64,000 nucleotides of DNA from Oscillospiraceae bacterium (GCA_016296505.1 JAEDJD010000001.1:235121-299120); one strand, 5' to 3'. Positions 31,402-40,997 are shown, numbered from the stretch's first letter. The notes: generated from the letters alone by a model not told the origin. Translations and numbers: made by a program.

Positions 31402-32409
31402 ATGAGCGAAAAAACAGTTACGCTTGCACACGGTGCAGGCGGCGCACAGACAAATGAATTGATCGACAGCGTTTTCAAAGCGCATTTTGCAAATCCGATG
31501 TTTACTGGCGACGACGCCGCTGTTTTACCGCAAATTAGTGGAAAAATTGCGACCTCGACCGATGGCTTTATCGTTTCGCCGTGGAAGTTCAACGGCGGCA
31601 ATATCGGCAAGCTGTCGATCTGCGGCACGGTCAACGATCTCTCCTGTATGGGCGCAAAGCCGCTCTATTTGACCTGCGCGTTTGTCATTGAGGAAGGATT
31701 TTCCATGGACGCACTGGAAGAAATTGCGGCAGCAATGGAGAAAACTGCCGCGGAGGTCGGTGTGCGCATTGTCGCCGGCGATACAAAGGTTGCGGGAAAG
31801 GGCCAGTGCGACGGCGTTTTCATCACAACAACCGGTATTGGCAAGATTCTGCCGGAGGCGCGTACATCCGGTACGCTTGCTAAGCCCGGCGATGCAGTAA
31901 TCGTGACAGGCGATGTTGGACGGCATGGCTGCACGATTCTGATTGCGCGGAATGATTTCGGCATTGAATCGGATGTGGACAGCGACTGCGCGCCGCTTTG
32001 GGATACAGTACAATCTCTCTATGATGTGACCGATGAAATCCATGTGATTCGGGACGCAACACGCGGCGGCGTCGGTACGGTGCTGTATGAAATCGCCGGA
32101 CAGAGCAATGTCGGGATTCGTTTGGACGCAGCACGCGTACCAGTCGATCCGCGCGTCAAGGGCGTTTGCGGAATGCTTGGTTTAGAGCCGTTGTATCTTG
32201 CCTGCGAGGGCAGACTCGTGATTTTTGCGCCGCAGGAATATGCCGATAAGATTGTCGCAAAGCTGCAAGAAGGCAAATATTCGCAGAACGCCGCGATAAT
32301 CGGTACAGTGACTGCCGAAAATGCTGGCAAGGTCATCATGGAAACCGAAATCGGTACGCAGACAATTCTGCCGCAGCCGAAAGGGGAACTGCTGCCGCGT
32401 ATCTGTTGA
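31402..32409 (+). CDS. hypE: Hydrogenase maturation protein HypE
   Basis: HypE receives the carbamoyl group from HypF on its C-terminal cysteine and dehydrates it to thiocyanate, giving cyanide to HypCD. The 335-residue protein has the N-terminal AHGAGGAQTNELI block, GDDAAVLP, the ATP-binding region and the exact C-terminal PRIC with the acceptor cysteine as last residue. The ATG at 31402 is preferred to a TTG at 31396. The set hypF, C, D, E is complete, but no hypA or hypB for nickel insertion lies nearby. Confidence 0.95.
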   Translation: MSEKTVTLAHGAGGAQTNELIDSVFKAHFANPMFTGDDAAVLPQISGKIATSTDGFIVSPWKFNGGNIGKLSICGTVNDLSCMGAKPLYLTCAFVIEEGFSMDALEEIAAAMEKTAAEVGVRIVAGDTKVAGKGQCDGVFITTTGIGKILPEARTSGTLAKPGDAVIVTGDVGRHGCTILIARNDFGIESDVDSDCAPLWDTVQSLYDVTDEIHVIRDATRGGVGTVLYEIAGQSNVGIRLDAARVPVDPRVKGVCGMLGLEPLYLACEGRLVIFAPQEYADKIVAKLQEGKYSQNAAIIGTVTAENAGKVIMETEIGTQTILPQPKGELLPRIC

Positions 32410-32449
32410 GCGAACAGCGCCAGTATTTTCGAAAAATCTCCGAAAACAG

Positions 32450-32478
32450 TTGACATTTTTCGGCAATCGTGGTAGAAT
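32450..32478 (+). promoter_or_regulatory. Promoter of the SGNH lipoprotein gene
   Basis: TTGACA (32450-32455) and TAGAAT (32473-32478) with 17-base spacing mark the start of a new transcript after hypE. Confidence 0.75.
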
Positions 32479-32523
32479 AATCGTATATAGATAAAAGAAA
32501 AAAGAAAGCGGTGACTGATATTG

Positions 32524-33504
32524 ATGACGCATCTGCACGGGCGCGTGTTTGGCTGCGGCGCTGCGCTTGCTGCTGCAATCTGCCTGACAAGCTGCGAACT
32601 GGTGAACCATTCTGCGCTGGAAAATCGTGTGATCGAAATGACGCTGCCGTCAGAAATGCCGATTACATCTGCCGAGACAACGAAAACAGTCTGTACAACG
32701 CAAATGACGCAGGCCGATACAACAGTATTTACTTCTGCTGAAACGACTGCGACAACATCTGCTGCGGCGACTTCGACCGCGACAATAGTTTCCACGACCG
32801 CTGCGGATACGATCAGCGGATCAATGACGACCGCCGTAACATCAGGCGGCGTCAAGTATTCGCCGGACGCTCATGGGCTGACTGCCGAGGATTATGCTTT
32901 TTTGCAGGATACGGTTTTTGTCGGCGATAGCATTTGCAGTGGACTGCGCGTGTACGGAATTATGCCGGATGATAATGTCATGGCAAAGGGATGCGTTGCG
33001 GCACGCAATATTTTTGAGTATACGTTTGACTGTCGCGGGAAAGAGTTCAGTGCGCCCTACGCGCTGTCTATCCTGAAGCCGCGATATGTCATATTTTCAA
33101 TGGGTATGAACGATGTCAATATGACAACGCCGGAGGTTTACTGTCAGAATTATGATTTTCTGCTGAAAACAATCCGCAGTGTGCTGCCGGATTCCGTATT
33201 CTTTGTCGCTTCGGTGACGCCGATTACAGCAGATACGGTATTCAGTACGAATCAGAAGATTGATACGCTGAATCAAACCATTCGAGAGCATTTGTATGGT
33301 ACTTCGACCGGCTTCGTGGACGTCGCATCCGGACTCAAAACATGGAACGGTTGTTTGAATCCGAGCTATAGCGGCGGCGATGGCGTGCATCTTGCGCCGG
33401 AAGCCTATTATGTCTATCTGAATCAGATTTGCGATCAGCTTGTAGATACGAAGACGGTTGGCGGTTATGCCAACGGAATTGCTTACGGATGGGCGAATCA
33501 ATAA
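32524..33504 (+). CDS. Secreted lipoprotein with SGNH/GDSL hydrolase domain
   Basis: A 326-residue protein with a signal peptide ending in the lipobox LTSC near residue 24. A low-complexity Thr/Ala/Ser linker (about 38-105) follows, then an SGNH-type esterase domain. VFVGDSICSG carries the catalytic Ser, FSMGMNDVNM the Asn block and GDGVHLAPEAY the Asp and His. Such enzymes deacylate cell-wall glycans, polysaccharides or lipids outside the cell. An in-frame TTG at 32521 is an alternative start. It has its own promoter and terminator. Confidence 0.85.
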   Translation: MTHLHGRVFGCGAALAAAICLTSCELVNHSALENRVIEMTLPSEMPITSAETTKTVCTTQMTQADTTVFTSAETTATTSAAATSTATIVSTTAADTISGSMTTAVTSGGVKYSPDAHGLTAEDYAFLQDTVFVGDSICSGLRVYGIMPDDNVMAKGCVAARNIFEYTFDCRGKEFSAPYALSILKPRYVIFSMGMNDVNMTTPEVYCQNYDFLLKTIRSVLPDSVFFVASVTPITADTVFSTNQKIDTLNQTIREHLYGTSTGFVDVASGLKTWNGCLNPSYSGGDGVHLAPEAYYVYLNQICDQLVDTKTVGGYANGIAYGWANQ

Positions 33505-33520
33505 GAATATAACGAAAATG

Positions 33521-33554
33521 AACCGCTGAATGCTTGCATTCAGCGGTTTTTTCA
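33521..33554 (+). terminator. Terminator of the SGNH lipoprotein gene
   Basis: AACCGCTGAATG (33521-33532) pairs perfectly with CATTCAGCGGTT (33537-33548) and is followed by a T-run. Confidence 0.9.
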
Positions 33555-33809
33555 TCATATGGTCGGAAATCAGCTGAATCGTTTCTGCAGTATAGCATAT
33601 TGCGTTGCAAATGGTTGGCATAAATTTATAACAAATAACATAAATTATACGGAGGCGATTGCTTGGCGCTGAGACATTGAAAAGATTGCCTATAAATATA
33701 AATAAATTATGAAAAAGAGCCGCAAGGGGTTTCTTTTTTTTTGTCTTTGTGTTATAATAGTACCGTATTATGCCGCATTATGCTTTGGCGGCGAAGGAGG
33801 TCCAAAAGA
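33555..33809 (+). other. Long AT-rich upstream region of the activase gene
   Basis: No gene is seen in these 255 bases. TATAAT at 33753-33758, preceded by a T-rich tract, probably forms the promoter. Upstream, AAAAAGAGCC and GGGGTTTCTTTTT around 33714-33740 could form an imperfect hairpin with a T-run, possibly a leader or terminator. A TTG at 33741 would extend the activase frame upstream but overlaps the promoter. Confidence 0.4.
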
Positions 33810-36803
33810 GTGAGTCAGAAAGTGTATGCACTCGGCATTGATGTCGGTTCCACAACGGTCAAGACTGTAGTGATTGATACGCAGAATCAGATTTTGTCAC
33901 GCAGCTATCAGCGTCATATGTCACGCGTCCGGGAAACGGTCATGGAGCAGCTTCAGGCGCTAAGGAACCAGTTTCCGGATGCTTTGTTCAAAATCTGTAT
34001 CACCGGCTCTGCGGGACTTGGTCTTGCACAGAGTGCGGAGATTCCGTTTGTGCAGGAGGTTCATGCGGCTTTCCTTGCGGTAAAGGCAGATTATCCGCAG
34101 GCGGATGTGGTCATTGAGTTGGGCGGCGAGGACGCGAAAATGATCTTTTTATCCGGCGGCGTGGAGCAGCGTATGAACGGCTCCTGCGCTGGCGGTACTG
34201 GTGCGTTTATTGACCAAATGGCAACGCTGCTCGGCATCTCTGCAGATGAAATGGACGCAATCTCTCTCAAAGCAGAAAAACGCTATCCGATCGCTTCTCG
34301 ATGCGGTGTTTTTGCCAAATCAGATATTCAGCCGCTGTTGAATCAGGGCGCAAAGCGTGAGGATGTTGCTGCAAGTATTTTTCAGGCGGTTGTCGATCAG
34401 ACCGTATCCGGACTGGCGCAGGGCAGAACCATTGAGGGAACAGTATTGTTCCTTGGCGGACCGCTTTCGTTTTTGCGAGGTCTGCGGCAGGCGTTTGTCC
34501 GGACGCTCAAACTCGACGACGATCATGCGATTTTTCCTGAAAATGCGCCGGTATTTGTTGCATACGGCTGTGCGATGTACGCTGCGCAGTCGGTTGGCGC
34601 GATGTCGCTTGCAGACGCGCAGGACAAATTTGAACACGCCGAAACCGGCGGCAATACCGTTACCGGAGAGCCGCTGTTCCGTAGTCGCAAGGACTATGAG
34701 GCGTTCATCGAGCGCCATAAGGCACATGATCTTCCCTTCGCTGATCTGCGCACCGTGACCGGCAATGCCTATCTCGGAATCGACGCCGGTTCCACAACAA
34801 CAAAACTTGTGCTGATTACGGAAAAAGGTGAGCTGTTGTATCAGTATTATGCCGCCAACCGCGGTCAGCCGCTAGATAGAGTTGTGAAGCAGATGAAAAA
34901 AATCTACGCCGAAAAGAATCCCGATCTGCATATCCGTGCATCGGCGGTTACAGGTTATGGCGAGGACTTTATCCGCGCCGGTCTGGGTATAGATTTTGGT
35001 ATCGTTGAAACGGTTGCGCACTTCAAGGCTGCGTCGTATTTTTGTCCGGATGTCGATTTCATCATGGATATCGGCGGTCAGGATATCAAATGCTTCAAGA
35101 TTCGCAATCACAGCATTGATAGCATAATGCTGAACGAAGCCTGTTCCTCTGGCTGCGGTTCGTTCATCCAGAGCTTTGCACAGGCGCTCGGCTATGATAT
35201 TGCGGAATTTTCGCAGCTTGGTCTGTTCGCAGAGCGTCCGGTTGATCTAGGCTCGCGCTGTACTGTGTTCATGAACAGCTCCGTCAAGCAGGCGCAGAAA
35301 GACGGCGCAACTGTCGAGGATATTTCGGCTGGTCTTTCATCGTCCATTATCAAAAATGCAGTTTATAAGGTCATCCGAGCAAAATCTGTGGATGAGCTTG
35401 GCAAAAATATAGTCGTACAGGGCGGTACGTTTCTCAATGACGCGGTTCTTCGCTCGTTTGAAATGGAACTTGGCAGGGATGTGATCCGTCCGGCGATTTC
35501 CGGTCTGATGGGCGCGTTCGGTGCGGCGCTGTATGCAAAAGAGCATACGCCGGTCGAAACGACAACGATTACAGCGGAAAAACTTGCGGATTTCAGTTAT
35601 CAGACCAGAAATGCAAAGTGCGGCGGCTGTACTGCACACTGCGCACTGAATGTTGTGATCTTTCCGGACGGCGGCAGATACATCTCCGGCAACCGCTGTG
35701 AAAAGGGCGCTGGAAAAAAACAGACGGCTGAGATTCCATCGCTCTATGATTTCAAATATCAGCTGATTCTCGATCAGGAAAGACGTCCGGTATTCGGTAA
35801 GCCGCGCGGAACGGTTGGTTTGCCGCTGGCGCTGAGCTATTATGAGCAGATGCCGTTCTGGACGGAGCTGTTTACAAAGCTGGGCTTCGCTGTGAAGCTT
35901 TCGCACGAAAGCGATCGCGAACTGTACTATAAAGGTCAGCATACGATCCCCTCGGATACTGTCTGCTATCCGGCAAAGCTTGCACATGGGCATATTGAGG
36001 ATTTGCTGGAGCAGGGCGTTGATTTTATCTTCTGGCCCTGCATGAGCTACAACTTCGACGAGGGATGCAGCGATAATCATTATAATTGTCCGGTTGTCGC
36101 GTATTATCCGGAGCTTCTGCGCGCAAATAACAGTAAGCTGACAAATACCAATTTCATTACGCCGTATATGGATCTCAATCGGCAGAAAGGCGTGTATCTT
36201 TCATTGAGGAAAGCGCTGGCCGCATGGAAGATTCCCTCTGAAATGCTGAAATCTGCATTGCGGCAGGCATATACTGCTCAGGCGCACTATCGGATGCTGG
36301 CGGCAAAGGAAGCGCAGCGCGTGATTTCGGAAGCAAGATCATCCGGCAGGAAAATTATTGTGCTTGCCGGCAGACCGTATCATATTGACAAGGAAATCAA
36401 TCACGGCATTCATAAGCTGATTACCAGTCTCGGTATGGCGGTTGTCAGCGAAGACTCCGTTGCTTCGCTTGCGATGATCGGAAAGCTCGGCGTCCTGAAT
36501 CAATGGACATATCATTCGCGGCTCTATCGCGCGGCGAAATTCGTGATTGATCAGCCGGATATGCAGCTTGTTCAGCTTGTTTCCTTCGGATGCGGCATTG
36601 ACGCTGTGACAACGGATGAGGTGCGCGTGATACTGGAAAGAGGCGGTAAGCTCTATACGCAGCTCAAAATTGACGAGATCAATAATCTCGGCGCGGCTAA
36701 GATTCGCCTGCGTTCATTGGTCGCGGCAATGGAGGAGCATCCGGAAAAGGAAAAGAAACAGTCAGCTGTGCAAAAAACGACGCGTGTACCCGTGAAGGTT
36801 TGA
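33810..36803 (+). CDS. 2-hydroxyacyl-CoA dehydratase-type activase (BcrAD/BadFG), fused form
   Basis: A 997-residue protein with two ASKHA ATPase domains in tandem. The first contains LGIDVGSTTVKTVVID and CAGGTGAFIDQ (about residues 6-290), the second YLGIDAGSTTTKLVLI and CSSGCGSFIQSFAQ (about 318-610). The C-terminal third has the DUF2229/HgdB-like features CYPAKLAHGHIEDL and GRPYHIDKEINHG. Such proteins use ATP to inject low-potential electrons, as in activators of 2-hydroxyglutaryl-CoA dehydratase, but in this fused form the partner is often unknown. It is shorter than many fused homologues of about 1400 residues. The start is GTG with AAGGAGG before it. Confidence 0.88.
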   Translation: MSQKVYALGIDVGSTTVKTVVIDTQNQILSRSYQRHMSRVRETVMEQLQALRNQFPDALFKICITGSAGLGLAQSAEIPFVQEVHAAFLAVKADYPQADVVIELGGEDAKMIFLSGGVEQRMNGSCAGGTGAFIDQMATLLGISADEMDAISLKAEKRYPIASRCGVFAKSDIQPLLNQGAKREDVAASIFQAVVDQTVSGLAQGRTIEGTVLFLGGPLSFLRGLRQAFVRTLKLDDDHAIFPENAPVFVAYGCAMYAAQSVGAMSLADAQDKFEHAETGGNTVTGEPLFRSRKDYEAFIERHKAHDLPFADLRTVTGNAYLGIDAGSTTTKLVLITEKGELLYQYYAANRGQPLDRVVKQMKKIYAEKNPDLHIRASAVTGYGEDFIRAGLGIDFGIVETVAHFKAASYFCPDVDFIMDIGGQDIKCFKIRNHSIDSIMLNEACSSGCGSFIQSFAQALGYDIAEFSQLGLFAERPVDLGSRCTVFMNSSVKQAQKDGATVEDISAGLSSSIIKNAVYKVIRAKSVDELGKNIVVQGGTFLNDAVLRSFEMELGRDVIRPAISGLMGAFGAALYAKEHTPVETTTITAEKLADFSYQTRNAKCGGCTAHCALNVVIFPDGGRYISGNRCEKGAGKKQTAEIPSLYDFKYQLILDQERRPVFGKPRGTVGLPLALSYYEQMPFWTELFTKLGFAVKLSHESDRELYYKGQHTIPSDTVCYPAKLAHGHIEDLLEQGVDFIFWPCMSYNFDEGCSDNHYNCPVVAYYPELLRANNSKLTNTNFITPYMDLNRQKGVYLSLRKALAAWKIPSEMLKSALRQAYTAQAHYRMLAAKEAQRVISEARSSGRKIIVLAGRPYHIDKEINHGIHKLITSLGMAVVSEDSVASLAMIGKLGVLNQWTYHSRLYRAAKFVIDQPDMQLVQLVSFGCGIDAVTTDEVRVILERGGKLYTQLKIDEINNLGAAKIRLRSLVAAMEEHPEKEKKQSAVQKTTRVPVKV

Positions 36804-36832
36804 AACAGATCATTGATTCCTGAGGAGGGCGC

Positions 36833-37672
36833 ATGAAGAAAATTCGGACATGGCTTGGCGCTGCAGTCGGTTTGCTGACAGGCTGGGCGGTCTTTGAGAA
36901 TACGGCGATGCTCCGCGTTCGTCATTATACCGCAGCAATGCAGGGGCTTCCGCGGATTGTTCAGATTTCCGATCTGCATAAACGGCATTTTGGCGCCGGA
37001 CAAACGCGGCTGCTTCGCAAAGTCGCCGCCTGTAAGCCGGAATATATCGTGATTACAGGCGATCTGGTTTCACGGGCGGTTTCTGATTTTTCGGAAACGG
37101 AACAGTTGCTTCGTGCATTATGTACCATTGCACCGGTGATTGTTTCTGAGGGGAATCATGAAGCGGATTTGCCTGCTGTAAAATATGCAGCGCTGCGTGC
37201 GGCAGTGCGTCGAAGCGGTGCAAGATACCTGAAAAATGAGATAATCCGGCTCGGCGATATCTGCATTGCTGGTCTGGGGCTCTCATCGGAATATTACCGC
37301 GGCGGTGGACGCTTCGGTTTTCGCGGAAAAAAAGACTGCACACGTAAAACGATGCGCCTATTATTTGGCGCTTGTCCCGAACGAACACTGCTGCTGGCTC
37401 ACAATCCGCTGTGTTTTCCTGTATATGCGGAATGGGGAGCGGCGCTGACGCTTTCCGGTCATGTTCATGGCGGTGCAGTACGGCTGCCGATACTCGGCGG
37501 TCTGCTTTCGCCGGAACGGACATTTTTCCCGAAATATGACAAGGGAAAATTCCGGCTCAATGAATCGGAGCTGATTGTCAGCGGCGGTCTCGGTAAGCTT
37601 CGGCTGTTCAATCCACCGGAAATTTCCGTGATTACTTCGATTCGGCGGAACGACAGAATTCTGCAGGAATAG
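36833..37672 (+). CDS. YkuE-like membrane-anchored metallophosphoesterase
   Basis: A 279-residue protein with an N-terminal hydrophobic anchor (about 5-22) and the calcineurin-type metal-binding motifs in order: SDLHKRHFG, TGDLV, EGNHEAD, LLAHNP and SGHVHGG. These hold a two-metal centre that hydrolyses phosphoesters, in related proteins often of nucleotides or lipids. The substrate is unknown. GAGGAGGGC precedes the ATG, and it is 29 bases after the activase gene. Confidence 0.88.
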   Translation: MKKIRTWLGAAVGLLTGWAVFENTAMLRVRHYTAAMQGLPRIVQISDLHKRHFGAGQTRLLRKVAACKPEYIVITGDLVSRAVSDFSETEQLLRALCTIAPVIVSEGNHEADLPAVKYAALRAAVRRSGARYLKNEIIRLGDICIAGLGLSSEYYRGGGRFGFRGKKDCTRKTMRLLFGACPERTLLLAHNPLCFPVYAEWGAALTLSGHVHGGAVRLPILGGLLSPERTFFPKYDKGKFRLNESELIVSGGLGKLRLFNPPEISVITSIRRNDRILQE

Positions 37673-37803
37673 ACAGGGTTTATTGCGGAATCGTTATCAT
37701 CGCCTGTATGTTTGCCGAGGAAGCGGTAATAATTTCTATGCGGTATGGTTGCAGGCAGAAAAAAGTGACCGACAGGCAAGGTCTGCCGGAAGGAGCATGA
37801 CCA

Positions 37804-39165
37804 ATGGAACACAGAAAATACCGGCATTTGTTTTCAACCGGATTCGGAATGCTGCTGCTTGGAATCCTGACATTTTTATTCGGAGCAATCTGGGAGCAGT
37901 ATTATGCGGATGTGATTATTGCGCCGTTTTTCCGGCGCGGCAACTGGGTTGTTGTTCTGATCTATCTTGTGTTGACATTGCTGGTGTTTAAGGCATATCG
38001 CTGTACAAAATTCGGCTATCTCAAACGCAGCGATCTGATTTATTATCAGTTAATCGGTATCACGATCGTCAATTTTATCACATATTTTCAGATCAGTGTG
38101 ATCGGACGGCATTTTATGCCGATTTCGCCAATGCTGCTGCTGACCGGTCTGGATTATGCGGTCATATTCGGCTGGGAACTGCTCGTCAGTATATTGTACT
38201 TCCGACTGTTTCCACCGCGCAGACTTGTGATTGTCTATGGTTCTTCAAAGGCGGCGGAGCTTGTCATGAAGATGAGTTCACGCGTGGATAAATACATGAT
38301 CTGTGAGAGTATTAGCTGTGCGGCGGGACTGCGGGAAATCACAAAGCTGCTCTGTGATTTTGATGGAGTGATTCTCTGCGATGTCCCTGCCGAACTGCGT
38401 AACGATTTGCTGAAATACTGTTGCGGACATCGCTTGCGTGTATATATTGCCCCGAAAATATCGGATATTCTGATGCGCGGCGGTGATGAGCTGCGGCTGT
38501 TTGATACGCCTTTGATCCTCTGCCGCAATGAAGGGCTATCCCCTGAAAAGAGATTTCTCAAACGTGGTTTTGATCTGTTGATAGCGGTACTGCTGCTTCT
38601 TTTGTTGTCTCCGGTCATGCTGATCTGTGCGGCAGCGGTTCGGCTGGAGGACGGCGGACCTGTCTTTTATCGGCAGCGTCGTCTGACAAGAGATGGCAAG
38701 GAATTTGAAATGCTGAAATTCCGGAGTATGATTCCCGATGCGGAAGCCGACGGAAAGCCGGTTCTTGCTGCGGATCATGACGCGCGGATTACGAAAACCG
38801 GTAATATTTTGCGTAGATTCCGGCTCGATGAGCTGCCGCAGCTTCTGAATATTCTGCGCGGCGAAATGTCTTTGGTCGGCCCGCGTCCGGAACGTCCGGA
38901 GCTTGCAGAGATATATGCGAAAAAACATCCGGAATTTTCGTATCGGCTGCAGGTAAAAGCCGGATTGACCGGTTATGCGCAGGTCATCGGAACCTATGAT
39001 ACGGAGCCGATTGATAAGCTGAAAATGGATTTGATGTATATTGAACAGTATTCGCTGCTGCTGGATATTCAGATTCTTCTGTTGACGCTGAAAACTGCGC
39101 TGTTTCCGCCGGAAACAAATGCAGAGGAGTTTTCAGCTTCTCATTCGGATAGTAAGAAGGAGTAA
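37804..39165 (+). CDS. Polyprenyl-phosphate sugar-1-phosphate transferase (initiating enzyme)
   Basis: The 453-residue protein has about five N-terminal membrane spans, a central cytoplasmic part and a C-terminal bacterial sugar transferase domain. That domain shows KRGFDLLIA, VFYRQRRL, FEMLKFRSM, RRFRLDELPQLLN and SLVGPRPERPEL. Enzymes of this WbaP/CpsE type load a sugar phosphate on undecaprenyl phosphate at the inner membrane and start a polysaccharide chain. It is the first gene of a same-strand polysaccharide locus that runs to 56109. AAGGAGCATG precedes the ATG. The sugar added cannot be told. Confidence 0.92.
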   Translation: MEHRKYRHLFSTGFGMLLLGILTFLFGAIWEQYYADVIIAPFFRRGNWVVVLIYLVLTLLVFKAYRCTKFGYLKRSDLIYYQLIGITIVNFITYFQISVIGRHFMPISPMLLLTGLDYAVIFGWELLVSILYFRLFPPRRLVIVYGSSKAAELVMKMSSRVDKYMICESISCAAGLREITKLLCDFDGVILCDVPAELRNDLLKYCCGHRLRVYIAPKISDILMRGGDELRLFDTPLILCRNEGLSPEKRFLKRGFDLLIAVLLLLLLSPVMLICAAAVRLEDGGPVFYRQRRLTRDGKEFEMLKFRSMIPDAEADGKPVLAADHDARITKTGNILRRFRLDELPQLLNILRGEMSLVGPRPERPELAEIYAKKHPEFSYRLQVKAGLTGYAQVIGTYDTEPIDKLKMDLMYIEQYSLLLDIQILLLTLKTALFPPETNAEEFSASHSDSKKE

Positions 39166-39171
39166 TACGAT

Positions 39172-40260
39172 ATGCGAAACCCCAATCAAGTTCTGACAGC
39201 GGTGATTATGGCTGGCGGCAAGGGCGAACGCTTTTGGCCGAAAAGCAGAATGCGCTGTCCGAAACAGTTCTTGTCGCTGACCGATGACGGCGAGACCATG
39301 CTGCAAAAAACCGTAAAGCGCGTTAGCGGATTGGTCGCGATGGAACATATTTATATTGTTACCAATGCAGAATATATGCAGCTTGTGCAGGAACAGCTTC
39401 CGGAAATTCCAGCTGGTAATCTGCTTGCGGAGCCGGTGCCGCGCAATACGGCGCCCTGTCTGGCGCTGGCAGCAGCGGTCATATCCAAACGCTGCGGAAA
39501 TGCGACGATGATCGTATTGCCGGCAGATCATTTGATTCGGCACGAGGGAATTTGTTCCGATGTGCTTTGCCGTGCCGCCGCTGCCGCCGAGGAAACGGAT
39601 TCTCTGGTGACAATTGGCATTACGCCGACCTATCCGGAGACCGGATATGGATATATTGCTTTTTCACGTGCGAAAAATCTGCCGCACGGCGTCTATCAGG
39701 TGGATAGCTTCAAAGAAAAACCAGATATCGAAACGGCTCGCTGTTACGTCAATTCCGGAAATTATCTCTGGAACAGCGGTATGTTCGTCTGGAAAACGGA
39801 TGTCTTTCTTACTGCGGTCGAACAGTATCTTCCGGAGGCGTTTGCGATTGCGATGGAAATACAGTCTGCTTGTGATACGCCGGATTTTGATGCGGTGCTG
39901 CAAAAGCGTTTTCCGGATATGCCCTCGATTTCAGTTGATTTCGGTATTCTGGAAGACGCAGAACGCCTTTGTACGATTCCGGGCAGCTTTGGCTGGGATG
40001 ATGTCGGAAGCTGGCCTGCGCTGAAACGCGTTGCCAAAACGGATACGAACGGCAATTACCGTGACGGCGATATTATCACGGTCGGCACGAAAGACTGCGT
40101 TTTTTCCGGAAGGGAAAAGCTGATCGCTGCTGTCGGATTGGAAAATATTGTGGTGGTGGATACAGCGGACGCATTGCTCGTCTGTGATATGGATGCTGCA
40201 CAGAATATAAAAAAAATAACGGAAATACTGCGTGAACAGGGCAGGGGAGAGCTGCTTTGA
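39172..40260 (+). CDS. manC: Mannose-1-phosphate guanylyltransferase
   Basis: The 362-residue enzyme makes GDP-mannose from GTP and mannose-1-phosphate. It shows the nucleotidyltransferase signature AGGKGERFWPKSRMRCPKQFL split around residues 14-34, VLPADHLI, DSFKEKPD and WNSGMFVW. It lacks the C-terminal isomerase domain of the longer bifunctional form. AAGGAGT lies before the ATG, 6 bases after the previous stop. Its product feeds the GDP-mannose dehydratase two genes downstream. Confidence 0.92.
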   Translation: MRNPNQVLTAVIMAGGKGERFWPKSRMRCPKQFLSLTDDGETMLQKTVKRVSGLVAMEHIYIVTNAEYMQLVQEQLPEIPAGNLLAEPVPRNTAPCLALAAAVISKRCGNATMIVLPADHLIRHEGICSDVLCRAAAAAEETDSLVTIGITPTYPETGYGYIAFSRAKNLPHGVYQVDSFKEKPDIETARCYVNSGNYLWNSGMFVWKTDVFLTAVEQYLPEAFAIAMEIQSACDTPDFDAVLQKRFPDMPSISVDFGILEDAERLCTIPGSFGWDDVGSWPALKRVAKTDTNGNYRDGDIITVGTKDCVFSGREKLIAAVGLENIVVVDTADALLVCDMDAAQNIKKITEILREQGRGELL

Positions 40261-40293
40261 TGTTCGGCGGAATATAAAACGGAGGTAACGGCT

Positions 40294-40977
40294 ATGGTAG
40301 AACTTACCGGAGATCTGATTCTGGAACAGATGCGCAGAGATTATGGACGTGCAGCCTTTGGAAAATTTTTGCTGCTGCTGATACCGGCAGCCGGAATGTG
40401 CGCATCCGCATTCTTACGTGATTTGACGGACCCGATTACGATTATATTGGGCGTGCTCACCGCTGCAGCATTTGTTTTTTTCTTATTCGGATTGTTCAAG
40501 ACGATCTTTATTGAAAAGCATCCGTTGATCAAGCAGTTCGGCAGCGCGATTGCGCTTGCCGGATGTATTCGGGCGGGCGGTACCTTCGCAATCTGGCATA
40601 CGCCGCCCTATCGCAAACATCAGCTGATCATTACGGAAGAATACATCGTCTGTCCTGAAAAGGTGCAGAGCTTTTTGACGCTTGATAAAATCACGACTGT
40701 ACAGCGAACATTGCTGCATGGTGCTGGTTTTTTCAAGGTGCTGTTGCGTACACGCAGTTTGTCGGCAGCGAAAGCGCTTGGTTTATCGGCGAAGGACCGC
40801 AGTTATCAGAAACAGCATCCGCTGCCGGATACTGAGCAATTTGATCTGCTCTGTCTTTGGGATATGAAAAAGCGTCGCCATTTGTATTATGTTGCGGTTG
40901 CGGATTTTCATGATGTACTTGCGTTTCTGCGCGAATATCTGCCCGATGCGCAGATAAAACCGGAGCATTCGATCTGA
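40294..40977 (+). CDS. Membrane protein of unknown function in the polysaccharide locus
   Basis: A 227-residue protein with two hydrophobic spans (about 22-40 and 47-68) followed by a soluble part that looks PH-like (YRKHQLIITEEYIVCPEKVQ, SFLTLDKITTVQRT). GGAGGTAACGG precedes the ATG. It lies between manC and gmd in the same direction, so it is probably co-transcribed, but no sugar-related motif is seen. A similar two-span architecture occurs in the protein at 59648-60232. Confidence 0.6.
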   Translation: MVELTGDLILEQMRRDYGRAAFGKFLLLLIPAAGMCASAFLRDLTDPITIILGVLTAAAFVFFLFGLFKTIFIEKHPLIKQFGSAIALAGCIRAGGTFAIWHTPPYRKHQLIITEEYIVCPEKVQSFLTLDKITTVQRTLLHGAGFFKVLLRTRSLSAAKALGLSAKDRSYQKQHPLPDTEQFDLLCLWDMKKRRHLYYVAVADFHDVLAFLREYLPDAQIKPEHSI

Positions 40978-40997
40978 TAAAAGGAGTATGATACAAT

